Below are positions 44,649 to 54,137 of a stretch of DNA of 64,000 bases, in pieces (within the stretch, counting starts at the first letter, position 1; each line of letters starts with the position of its first letter). The notes below the pieces were generated by a model, which did no database searches, had not been told where the DNA came from, and saw only the letters and a program-made list of their open reading frames with translations. The stretch spans positions 62,110,059 through 62,174,058 of the forward strand of contig CM035806.1 of assembly GCA_020466095.1 (NCBI GenBank), given 5' to 3'. The position numbers and the translations under genes are program-made. The DNA is from Chlorops oryzae. Its lineage: Eukaryota > Arthropoda > Insecta > Diptera > Chloropidae.

Positions 44649-45574
44649 CAGGGTTGGGCATTTTGAACTACCACTAAATTGCACTACCATTAACTCTTTA
44701 GTGGTAATGAAGAAACGAGTTTCACTATCACTAAACGTATAGTGAAAATTAAATATAGTTTCACTATCACTAAACGTATAGTGAAAATTAAATAATGCTT
44801 CACTATCACTAAACGTTTAGTGAAAATGAAATAAAGTTACACTGTCACGATGCCTTCAGTGCTAGTGAAATGAAATTGCACTATCACTAAAGTTTAGTGC
44901 TAGTGAAAAAAAGACTGGTTTTTGAGGAAGTAAAATGCATTACAATTTTGTTTCAACTAATCTTTTTTAGCCTTATTTAATACAATTATTTTCGAAATTC
45001 TTGTTTTTCTGAAGATCGACATAATGATTTACAAGGTGGAAAAACGGCGACTGAAACAATTGTATACCTTGCCGATGATGACAGGAGTATTGAATCATTG
45101 TAGTTAAAAAAGTATTTTTGAAATACAACACGCCGCTTCCTTCATCTGCGCCAGTAGAAAGGCTCTTTTCTTTCGCTGGAATCGTAAATCGGTCTTCGAG
45201 GCAAAATCTCAGCGATTCGAAATGTTGGTTTTATATAAGGCAAATAAAGATTAATTGAAACAAAATTGTAATGTATTTTACTTCCTCAAAAACCAGTATT
45301 TTTTTCACTAGCACTAAACTTTAGTGATAGTGCAATTTCATTTCACTAGCACTGAAGGCATCGTGACAGTGTAACTTTATTTCATTTTCACTAAACGTTT
45401 AGTGATAGTGAAGCATTATTTAATTTTCACTATACGTTTAGTGATAGTGAAACTATATTTAATTTTCACTATACGTTTAGTGATAGTGAAACTCGTTTCT
45501 TCATTACCACTAAAGAGTTAATGGTAGTGAAATGCTTATTGCATTTATTATTTAATGCATTATGCCCAACCCTG
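44649..45574. mobile_element. hAT deletion derivative with 8-bp TSD and 330-bp inverted arms
   Basis: TSD GTTTTACA at 44641-44648 and 45575-45582. TIRs CAGGGTTGGGCAT / ATGCCCAACCCTG. The arms (about 44649-44985 and 45235-45574) are built from repeated cactatcactaaacgt words (three or four per arm) and are near-perfect reverse complements. The centre keeps the C-terminal end of a hAT transposase. Confidence 0.92.
45109..45254 (+). pseudogene. hAT transposase dimerisation domain remnant
   Basis: Reads KVFLKYNTPLPSSAPVERLF followed by SFAGIVNRSSRQNLSD, the hallmark of the C-terminal hAT dimerisation region. A one-base deletion after SD shifts the frame; in the next frame the family ending EMLVLYKANKD-stop is legible. 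All upstream coding (zinc finger and catalytic core) is deleted. Confidence 0.85.
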
Positions 45575-45582
45575 GTTTTACA

Positions 45583-46103
45583 GGACAACGTCACAGGAAA
45601 TGCATTGAGAAATGAAGTAAACATCTCATATTCAATGGAAATTTGTTTGATCTCGTATATATTTATGCTAATAGATTCATTGGAAAGACACCAATTATCA
45701 TATTTGTGAATAAAAATTTCACAAAAAATTCCGTGATGAATATTTTCATGAGTGAGGTAAATTCCACTTGGGTATATTTTGAAGGCGGGAAAACATATGC
45801 AACGTATTTGCTTCAAACGAAATCAATTGTTTTAGAAATTAGCTTTGCAGACTTAGAACAACTCTCGGAAAAGCCCACTACTCCAAAAAACACAACTTTG
45901 ATATAATATGAAATCTAATTTTCCATTTTTAATTCAATTAAAATGAGCCGTTCACGTCAGGGTTGTCTGTACAAATTTCATGATACTTTTTTTTCCTTTG
46001 CGAAATAGCCTAGGAATTTCCGCAGGCATTTCTAGCAGAACTGTAGCCTTATGGCATTGATTTTCAACCAAAAAAAATCATTATGAAGAAAATGAGTAAT
46101 GAG
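45583..46103. other. No recognised gene
   Basis: A frame at 45643-45906 is open (87 codons) but has no motif. Sequence to its left continues across the hAT insertion. Nothing more can be supported. Confidence 0.35.
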
Positions 46104-46468
46104 CAGCGCTATAGCAAAATGATTTTTATTTCGATTTTTTAAAATAAAAATCAATAATAAGATTTATTTTTATATTTCATTTTTGATTTTTAAACTAAAA
46201 GTCATAATTATTACGGTCCCTGATTGAAACGTTAAGCATTAAATCTAAAAAATATGATATTATATTATTATACCTATCATATAAGCTAACACATTTTCAT
46301 ACCTAATTTAGGTTTGACTGGTCAAACTCCGAATTCATAAAATTGAGTTTCGGCGTTTGACTGGCCAAATTAGTCTATCCTAGGATTGACCAAAATTCTT
46401 TAGTCAAAGGTAGAATGAAGATATTGTTTCGGGCTTTGACTAAGACTTCTAGTCAAACCTGAGGTTTG
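46104..46468. repeat. Right arm of long inverted repeat
   Basis: Reverse complement of 37058-37413, slightly more diverged (ttattatacctatcatataa versus the left arm). It begins cagcgctatagcaaaatga, the mirror of the P2 C-terminus, and ends tcaaacctgaggtttga, abutting repeat family R. Either the two arms are long TIRs of a P-like element, or the right arm is the 3' end of a second, inverted copy. Confidence 0.8.
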
Positions 46469-46479
46469 ATTTTATCGGC

Positions 46480-47345
46480 CGGATTTTATCGCATGCATGA
46501 CAAAATCATCGATGCAGAAGTATTGAAGAATTCATTTGTAAAGATACCAATTGGTGCTGTTTCGAATGATTTTCTAGTGAAATCTTCATCATGTAGGACT
46601 GTAGGTCTAACTGTCGACGTCGAAAAGCCTTTGCCGCGATGGGGATATACACCATTAGGCAGGCATAGGAAATTCAACAAATTGGGGATATTCACCAAAA
46701 AGCTACCAACAAAAACCTTAAGCAGGAATATGAAATTCAACAAATTCGAGAAATTCACCAGAAAGCTACCAACAACAATACGGGTAGACACAAAGTGGCA
46801 CTATGATGCCACTTGCAAGAAAATTATCAAAGAAACACGGCGTCAGCTCGGGTTTTTTATATTGCTTGAAAAGTTCATAATTGAAACTTTAATAAATATA
46901 TTGCGATATGTTTTTGCTCAATGTGCGCGAATGTTTTCATTTTGTAATAAATTTACATACATTTTTGACTACGGCTACGAATTTGATTGTACATAGAATT
47001 TAGTATTTTTGCTGAAACAGTGTGATCAAAAAGTTATGTGGACAAGGTAGGACTAAAAGAACAATATCTATTTCTCCTTAATATTGAAAATCCTTTATTA
47101 GTTTTATGTTTTTCAAGCTTTTCATGGCATTTTATGAGTTTGGTAGATATTTTATATGTAATGTCCCAGCCGGAAATTTCACTACTTCTCCAGTACTTCC
47201 GAAGTGGTGAAAATTCATACTGCGACTACTCGTATTACTAACCCTTATTTCTAATGAAATTTGTTAGCAGATGGCCGCTATTTTCAGTACTTCAAAATTC
47301 ATGTGTGAAAGGAGTTTATGACCCTAATTCGCATGAAAACTTCAT
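46480..47345. repeat. Composite repeat family R, copy R2
   Basis: Begins gattttatcgcatgcatgac and includes gactgtaggtctaactgtcg, a 63-bp-like near duplication (aggaaattcaacaaattgg / tatgaaattcaacaaattcg), tggcactatgatgcca and gatcaaaaagttatgtggac. The 176-codon ORF at 46466-46996 crosses these blocks and matches nothing I know. Confidence 0.6.
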
Positions 47346-47740
47346 TTGAGAAAAGAGCACATGCTAGCTGGCTGAAATGGATTCAACGTGCATGATTATT
47401 TCATTTGAAAATAGATTATATGATCCTAATACAAATGAAAATTTCATTTGAAAAAAGTAAACGCTACTGGGATCTCGTAGGGAAAGAAACAGAAATATTT
47501 TTTAATTTAAAATTTTTAAAATTTGTATATCCATTTCGGTTGAAAACACTTCATTGAATATGTTATAATATAACGGTAGCTCATAACATAAAACGTTACT
47601 GATTCTATCACAATTGTTTAGTTTTAAATGCACTTCAATGAAAAGCATAAGTGAATTTAACTTGCTCAAAAAAATGTGTAAATCATAGCAGACATTTTCA
47701 AAATATGCAAAACACTGTTTTAATGAAAATTGCATAAGAT
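46988..47740. repeat. Left arm of 0.75-kb inverted repeat
   Basis: Pairs with 48150-48897. Landmark pairs: aaaaagttatgtggaca / tgtccacataacttttt, atttcggttgaaaacact / agtgctttcaaccgaaat, and gcacttcaatg / cattgaagtgc. Centre of symmetry is about 47940. Confidence 0.8.
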
Positions 47741-47814
47741 CTACATTGAAAAAAGGAGTAATCAACTATTTTTCAAATGAAAATGTCGTTTGAAGAAGGA
47801 TCGCATGTAACGAG

Positions 47815-48900
47815 CTCTTGCTTCCATGAAAATTTCACTAGAAAATCATTCGAAACAGCACCAATCGGTCTCTTTACAAATGAATTCTTCAATACTTCTG
47901 CATCGATGATTTTGTCACGCATGCGATAAAATCCGACTGGGGTACTCGAAAATCGCCCAAAATTAAAAATAAAAGTGGCAATGCATTTCACCACAGCAGA
48001 GCTAAAGATTTCGTTGCCATAGCATGCTTCTCTTTTCCTCGTGCTATATGCATATGTTGAAGCAGCGTAGCTCTAACACATTGCAGGGATTAGGAAGAAG
48101 AAGAGTTAGACCTACAGTCCTATATGATCTTCATGGAACCAAGAGCTCGTTACAAGAAAGCAGTGATTTGCATATTTTCAAGATGTCTGCTATGATCAAC
48201 ACATTTTTTGAGCAAGTTTAATTCACTTCTGCTTTGCATTGAAGTGCATTTAAAACTAAGCAATTGTGATAGAATCAGTAACGTTTTATGTTATGAGCTA
48301 CCGTTATATTATAACATATTCAATTAAGTGCTTTCAACCGAAATGGAAATACAAAATTTAAAAATTTAAGAATAAAAAAATATTTATGCTTCTTTCCCTC
48401 CCAGATCCCAGTACCGTTTACTTATTATAAATGAAATTTTCATTCGTATTAGCATCATATACTCTATTTCAAATGAAATAATCATGCACGTTGGATCCAT
48501 TTCAGCCAGACAGCATGTTGTCTTTTCTCAAATGAAGCTTTCATGCGATTTAGGACCATAAACTCCTTTACCTAATAAATATCACATGAATTTAGAAGTA
48601 CTGAAAATAGCGGCCATCTCCTAACAAATTTCATTAGAAATAAGGGTAAGTAATGCGAGTAGTCGCAGTATGAATTTTCACCACTTCGGAAGTACTGCAG
48701 AAGTAGTGAAATTTCCGGCTGGGACATTACATATAAAATATCTACCAAACTCATAAAACGATATGAAAAGCTTGAAAAACATAAAACTAATCAAGGAAAC
48801 TCAATGTCAAAGAGAAATAGATATTTTTTTTTTAGTCCTACCCTGTCCACATAACTTTTTGATGACACTGTTTCAGCAAAAATACTAAATCTATGTATTA
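47815..48900. repeat. Composite repeat family R, copy R3 (right arm)
   Basis: 47815-47940 is the inverse of 46488-46600 (tcattcgaaacagcaccaat, gcatcgatgattttgtcac). 48150-48897 is the inverse of 46988-47740. The spacer holds agttagacctacagtcctat, another family R block. No gene. Confidence 0.7.
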
Positions 48901-49200
48901 TACAATCAAATTCATAGCCGTTTTAAAAAAAAATTTGTGTCTGTAAAGTCAATTTACGGACTATAGTTTTACGTGATAACGTCATAAGAAAACACTCAAA
49001 ACCAGGGCGTGACCGACCCCGCAACCGTAACCGATTTTAACCGGTTTATTTTCCTAACCGAAATAAAACCGAAACCGATATTTTGTTTTTTTTGGAAACC
49101 GGTTCCCGAACCGAAACACCGAAACCGGTTCGAAACGGTTTCTGAAACAATTTCCAACATCGTCCCCAAAATTTCATATATATCATGGTCGCTCATTAAT

Positions 49201-49318
49201 GCGCCACATAAACATTCAGTCTGACTGATCAGTTACCCGTGTGCGTGTGTCGGTGTGCGGCACATATGCTTTTTTTTACTAAAACAACTGACTCATTCAG
49301 TCAATGTTTATGTGACTC
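49201..49318. mobile_element. Nested MITE n1, 5-bp TSD
   Basis: Inverted ends gcgccacataaacattcagt / ctgaatga..aatgtttatgtgactc, flanked by TTAAT at 49196-49200 and 49319-49323. 118 bp. Confidence 0.65.
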
Positions 49319-49332
49319 TTAATCAATTACAT

Positions 49333-49496
49333 ACTATGTTTACATGACCACTTGATACGCATTTACTCGACACATTTAAGACTATCTCTCATTTTTTGCC
49401 ACCAGTAAAAATCGTGTGGGCAAACAGAGACTAGAAACAGAGATAGACTTAAGTGTGTCGAGTGAACACGTATCTAGCGGGTCGTGTAAACATTGT
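49333..49496. mobile_element. Nested MITE n2 (diverged hairpin)
   Basis: Inverted arms of about 55 bp: actatgtttacatgaccact ... actcgacacatttaagacta against tagacttaagtgtgtcgagt ... gtcgtgtaaacattgt. Ends approximate. Confidence 0.6.
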
Positions 49497-49608
49497 AAAT
49501 GCCGATTATAAAAAAAAGCCACATCTTACACCATGTCCTAACTTCAACCAAAGATGCACCTTTTGGAAGCTTTTAGATTTTCGGCACAAACATAATAAAT
49601 AAAATTTG

Positions 49609-49910
49609 TACGCATTTACTCGTTAAGACATATCGATAATGAAACACATTTTTTGTAGGCCAGGCGCGAGGGGATGTGTCATACAAGTGCTTTTCTCCCT
49701 CCCCGTGCGTCCCTTGCTGGCGAAAATTGTTTTCACTGTATGCCGGGTCAGATTTGTGAAACATGTTTCGAAATTGTCCCATTTGAATACATGGGAAAGA
49801 AAGAGAAGCATTTTCTTCTTACGTCTTTCTCTACTTACTTAATTTTCTCAAAACATTTGTTCGTGAGTCTGACTCTAGAATATTGAAATGTCTTAACGTG
49901 TAAATGCGTA
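49609..49910. mobile_element. Nested MITE n3 with 23-bp TIR
   Basis: TIR tacgcatttactcgttaaga.. (49609-49631) against 49888-49910 with one mismatch. TTG flanks both sides. Its TIR resembles a block inside n2 (acgcatttactcg), so the two may be related. Confidence 0.7.
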
Positions 49911-49954
49911 TTGACAACTTCAATTTTGTTTTGTGCTGTGAATATCAAGCTTAA

Positions 49955-50340
49955 AAGCCTATACTGAGATATGCAGTAAGTAAAGCTCCCATAAGAAATA
50001 CGTGCAAAAAAAATTGAAAAGTACTTCGAAGTAAATACTTTACTTTCGCTTATACTGAGATGTCAAGTAATCATGTGCGCAGGGTTGCATGCGACTTTCC
50101 TGCTTTACTTCGCCATAGAAATGAACATGTTCATTTTTTATGCGAAGTAAATGCCAGGACAGCTGATTGCGGCACATTTTTCAAATGAAATACTGACACC
50201 GACTTCGAAGGTGTTAAACTGTTGGCATACTTTGAAGAATTCAAGGAGCGTGAATATAGTTGTCTCTCTCACACTTTTCGACGTTGTAGCGAATTGGCTC
50301 CTAATGTGCAAGTAGTTACTGCATATCTCAGTATAGGCTT
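49955..50340. mobile_element. Nested MITE n4, TAA TSD
   Basis: TIR aagcctatactgagatatgc (49955) and its complement ending at 50340. TAA at 49952-49954 and 50341-50343. The inner sequence has more inverted ttactt/aagtaa words. Confidence 0.7.
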
Positions 50341-50341
50341 T

Positions 50342-50900
50342 AAAGCTGCAATCATTCATGGCATAAGACGGCATAACAGAACATATCATAACATAAAATA
50401 ACATAAGCGCTTTCTGAGTAGTCAGTGAAGACATAAGAAAACATAAGAGCACAGAAGAGGCAATGTTGTAATTTGCGCACATTGCGGAAAGGGGGTAAAA
50501 ATTATTTCCACAATTTCTCAAGAAATAATTAACAAACGCTTGTAAATCAGTTCGGGACATGCCGAAAAGTAATAAAATATATTTTGCTTTCATAAAATAT
50601 TATATGCTTAATACTATTATAATATATTACAACATTAGTAATTGTGGCTTTTCGAGATTTTCATAAAAGGGGCAAATTTGGCAGCTTTGGGAAGCAGTTG
50701 GCAACACAAATTCAAATCAGCTGGCTCGAACTTACATAAGACGGCATAAGAAAAATCTGTTTTCTACAGCTTCTTCTGTTCTGTTATGTTATGTTATGCC
50801 ATCACTGACCACTTGCATACAACATGTATTGAATAGATAGAACCAGCTGATTATTCTATGTTATGTTATGCCGTCTTATGCCATGAATGATTGCAGCTTT
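50342..50900. mobile_element. Nested MITE n5 (ATAACATAAC-rich)
   Basis: Inverted ends aaagctgcaatcattcatgg / ccatgaatgattgcagcttt, continuing into cataagacggcataac. It directly follows n4. ORFs on the minus strand (50138-50593) are repeated in the next unit and are not supported as genes. Confidence 0.65.
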
Positions 50901-51514
50901 AAGCTGATTCTATCTATTCAATACATGTTGTATGCAAGTGGTCAGTGATGGCATAACATAACATAACAGAACAGAAGAAGCTGTAGAAAACAGATCATAA
51001 CATAACATAAAATAACATAAGCGCTTTTTGAGTAGTCAGTAAAGACATAAGAAAACATAAGAGCACAGAAGAGGCAATGTTGTAATTTGCGCACATTGCG
51101 GAAAGGGGGTAAAAATTATTTCCACAATTTCTCAAGAAATAATTAACAAACGCTTGTAAATCAGTTCGGGACATGCCGAAAAGTAATAAAATATATTTTG
51201 TTTTCATAAAAAATTATATGCTTAATACTATTTTAATATATTACAACATTAGTAATTGTGGCTTTTCGAGATTTTCATAAAAAGGGCAAATGTGGCAGCT
51301 TTGGGAAGGAGTTGGCAGCACAAATTCAAATCAGCTGGCTCGAACTTACATAAGACGGCATAAGAAAAATCTGTTTTCTACAGCTTCTTCTGTTCTGTTA
51401 TGTTATGTTATGCCATCACTGACCACTTGCATACAACATGTATTGAATAGATAGAACCAGCTGATTATGCTATGTTATGTTATGCCGTCTTATGCCATGA
51501 ATGATTGCAGCTTT
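50901..51514. repeat. Rearranged second copy of n5
   Basis: 50910-50990 is the reverse complement of the n5 right part (about 50757-50850). It is then joined to a direct copy of 50388-50900 (50995-51514). An 18-bp direct repeat (ttttgtgctgtgaatat) at about 49929 and 51520 brackets the whole n4-n5 block. Confidence 0.7.
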
Positions 51515-51946
51515 AAGTTTTGTGCTGTGAATATAAATATATGGCCTATAAAGCGAACCCGACACGGTACTGAATTGGTTACTGAATCCTGAAAGGTTAA
51601 GGTGCGTTCGAAGTCTATATTTCGTGGTCAAGAATTTTTATGTACTGCAACGACAGTCGAAAATTCAACAATTATAGGGTTTGCTTTGCAAGAGATTGAT
51701 ATCTTGAATTTTACCCGCGATTCTTAAAGTCTTTGAAAAAACGTAACCGGAATGAAACGATACCGAAACCGAAATAATTTTTTTCAGAACGAAACCGCAA
51801 TCGAAACCATAATCATTTCATAACCAAAACCATAACCCGAACTTTATTTGTGTCGTTTGCACGCCCTGCTCAAAACACATAAAATGGAGCATTCAAGTTC
51901 ACGTACGCTATTTTTGACGATTTTTGAAACTCTCTTATACTTATTA

Positions 51947-52114
51947 GGGGTATTCACAAAGGCGTCGGAAAATAGGAAAGTCGGAAAATCGGAAAATTTT
52001 AACTGCTTAAAAAGTTGTGCAAGATACAAAAAATATTTAAAATTTTTTTAAGAAGTCGAATTTTTCCGATTTTCCGACTTTCCGACGGTTTTAACACGCC
52101 TTTGTGAATACCCC
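51947..52114. mobile_element. 168-bp MITE with TATTA flanks
   Basis: Perfect TIR ggggtattcacaaaggcgt / acgcctttgtgaatacccc. TATTA lies at 51942-51946 and 52115-52119. Further inverted tcggaaa words fill the interior. A PIF/Harbinger-type origin with a shorter TSD is possible. Confidence 0.8.
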
Positions 52115-52261
52115 TATTAATTTAAAAGTAAAAAAATAAGTCTCATTTTGTAATTTTTTTGGCAATTTTTAATATAAGTATAAAATAGAAAATATTAATT
52201 ATACTTCACTTTTTAAATTAAAATTGCACATTAAAGTTTTAAAATTCAATTTCATACATAC

Positions 52262-52804
52262 CAGTGCTGGGGTCTTTTTTTGACTGGAATTCTCTCAAAA
52301 ATTCCTAAAATTATCATTTTTTCCCCTTTAGTCTCATCAAAATTCCCCAAAAATTCCCACTTGTAAAATGAACATATTGTTACAGGAAAATGAATAAGAA
52401 CTTGAAATATTATTTATTACAAATTTATTAAATTTTGTGAACAAAAATAAAAAAAACTCTGCTTAAAACAAAACAAAATAAATTCCTCAAAATTCTGAGG
52501 TTATATTCTTTTAAATATTATTCGACAGTCGAATCAACATCGATTAACCGAACACCGACGTACTTTTTAATATCGATATCTCTTTGAAAACAAATCTTGT
52601 AAAAAAAACAGTTGATTTCAACGATATATTGGTCGATCGATATTTTTTCCGCGGTGTCAACAGTAACCATCGTACAAAATGTAGAAAATCCCAATTCTCA
52701 CATTTAACACTACGCGAAAGTAAAAAATTCCTTTTCCCACTTGATCAAAATTTTTGACTTAAATTCCCACAAAAAGGGAAAATTCCCACAAGTTCCCAGC
52801 ACTG
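52262..52804. mobile_element. hAT-type MITE (543 bp), imperfect 8-bp TSD
   Basis: TIR CAGTGCTGGG / CCCAGCACTG. Flanks ATACATAC (52254-52261) and ATGCATAC (52805-52812) match at seven of eight. The ends contain aaattccc words in inverted array (aattccccaaaaattccc; aaaagggaaaattccc). Confidence 0.8.
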
Positions 52805-52812
52805 ATGCATAC

Positions 52813-53257
52813 ATATATTTAACGTTCAAAGTGAAAAATTGCAACAAAACTTTCGGCCAATTTGGTTACCTGTTATATGTTCATCCGCATAATGCTTATG
52901 AGAAATGTAGGTTGAAGTATGTAACCAAAGGGTGTATAACTGGTAAGATGTCCAAGGCTGCAATTATAATGAGCCATGATACAAGAAAACAAGATAGCGC
53001 CATTTCGGGTACCGCTATTTTGAAGCATTCTCTCAGAGAGCGAAAATGACGAAATTATTAAATTATATAATTGTTGTAAACAATCTTAAGTGATTTTCCT
53101 TAACAGTACTACCTGATACTTGCAGAACCAGCATTTGCGGGGTACTCATTGATATTTAACACTAAAAACATATTTACAAAACAAAACAAAAAACGATTCG
53201 TAAATAGATAAAAGATATTTTGTGCTTGAATACGAAGAATAAAATAAAAAAGTTAAG
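52813..53257. other. No gene seen
   Basis: Sequence upstream of P3. The ORF covering 52741-53049 starts inside the MITE and has no motif. Confidence 0.45.
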
Positions 53258-53340
53258 ATGCCACGTAAAGTATGCGTAATGGGTTGCAGTCCTTCAACCG
53301 CTTTGCATGCGTTCCCCCTTTCAGGAACTGATACGGCCCG
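53258..53340 (+). pseudogene. P3 transposase exon 1 (first half of THAP zinc finger)
   Basis: This 83-bp exon is not visible as a long ORF. ATG at 53258-53260 opens MPRKVCVMGCSPSTALHAFP and ends in ..DTAR with the donor CG/GTAAGA at 53341. It provides THAP C6 and C10 and the conserved P20. Joined to exon 2 (54138) the split codon gives Arg and the reading continues RQKWF, so the first two cysteines are in the right place relative to C49 and H52. Confidence 0.8.
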
Positions 53341-54137
53341 GTAAGATAAAAAGAAATGAAAGCATCAGACTTCCTAATCAGAAGAGCTGTACTATTTCTG
53401 CGGCAATTATTACTGCTTAAGTTGACTCAATCTCAAATTTATACCATTAATTTCCACTTAAAAGGACGCATGTAAACCATGGTGTCTCGTTGTAATGGAA
53501 AAAGGTTTTCGGAAAAGAATTCATACATGTATAAAAATAACAAATGTCGACTTAAGCAGTTGTTCCGTTTTGCCACAAAAAATTATATGTTAATTGTTTT
53601 ATTCGCTTCTTTGCAACACTATTACCATTTGGATTTGCTCATGGATTGCTGATGGAGCCAACTCTGAAATGTGTTTGATTATTCTAATAAGTAGATTTAT
53701 GATCTATGTTTACGCTTGTCGTAAGAAGATAATAAAACATCTTCTGACTTCTGCATAAGTCAAATTCCTGTTGGTGCTGTTTGCCGTATTTATTGAAGTA
53801 GAGGTGTGGATATATTATATTTACAAAGCAAGCCCTTTGTGGGGTTTAAAATCACATAAGAAAATCTTGTGTATAGATTAAGCTAAGAAAGTCAAATAAA
53901 TATGAGTTATTTGAACGAAATGAACGCAAAACCATGTTTCTAATTGAACAAGTGAGAAAGGTAAGAACATTTTACAGGTACTTAAATGGAAAAAGAAAAA
54001 GCGGGCTTAAAATACAGTACACAAAACATACAATACACACAAAACATTGTTGCATGTAGAACCGTATTGATTGTTTGTGTTTTTTGTTTTTAAGTTTTTA
54101 TCTTTTTTGTCTAAGACTTGTTTTTTTTTAAATTTAG
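53341..54137 (+). other. P3 intron 1
   Basis: Inferred intron of 797 bp between donor GTAAGA and acceptor tttttttaaatttag, phase 2. No ORF of note inside. P2 has an acceptor in the same phase and position of the THAP domain. Confidence 0.7.

Larger units (their letters stand above)
49003..51868. mobile_element. hAT-type element (2866 bp) with nested MITEs, 8-bp TSD
   Basis: TSD CTCAAAAC at 48995-49002 and 51869-51876. TIRs CAGGGCGTG / CACGCCCTG. The ends are rich in aaccg/cggtt words (aaccgaaataaaaccgaaac; gaaacgataccgaaaccg). There is no transposase; the interior is almost entirely later insertions, listed separately. Confidence 0.9.

Noticed and set aside
46466..46996. 176-codon ORF as a host gene
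   Set aside because: It crosses the inverted-repeat boundary and repeated family R blocks that appear elsewhere with frame-breaking differences.
50138..51207. Two similar minus-strand ORFs (MKAKYILLLFGMSRTDL, MKTKYILLLFGMSRTDL)
   Set aside because: They lie within the duplicated n5 MITE; the similarity is explained by the DNA duplication.
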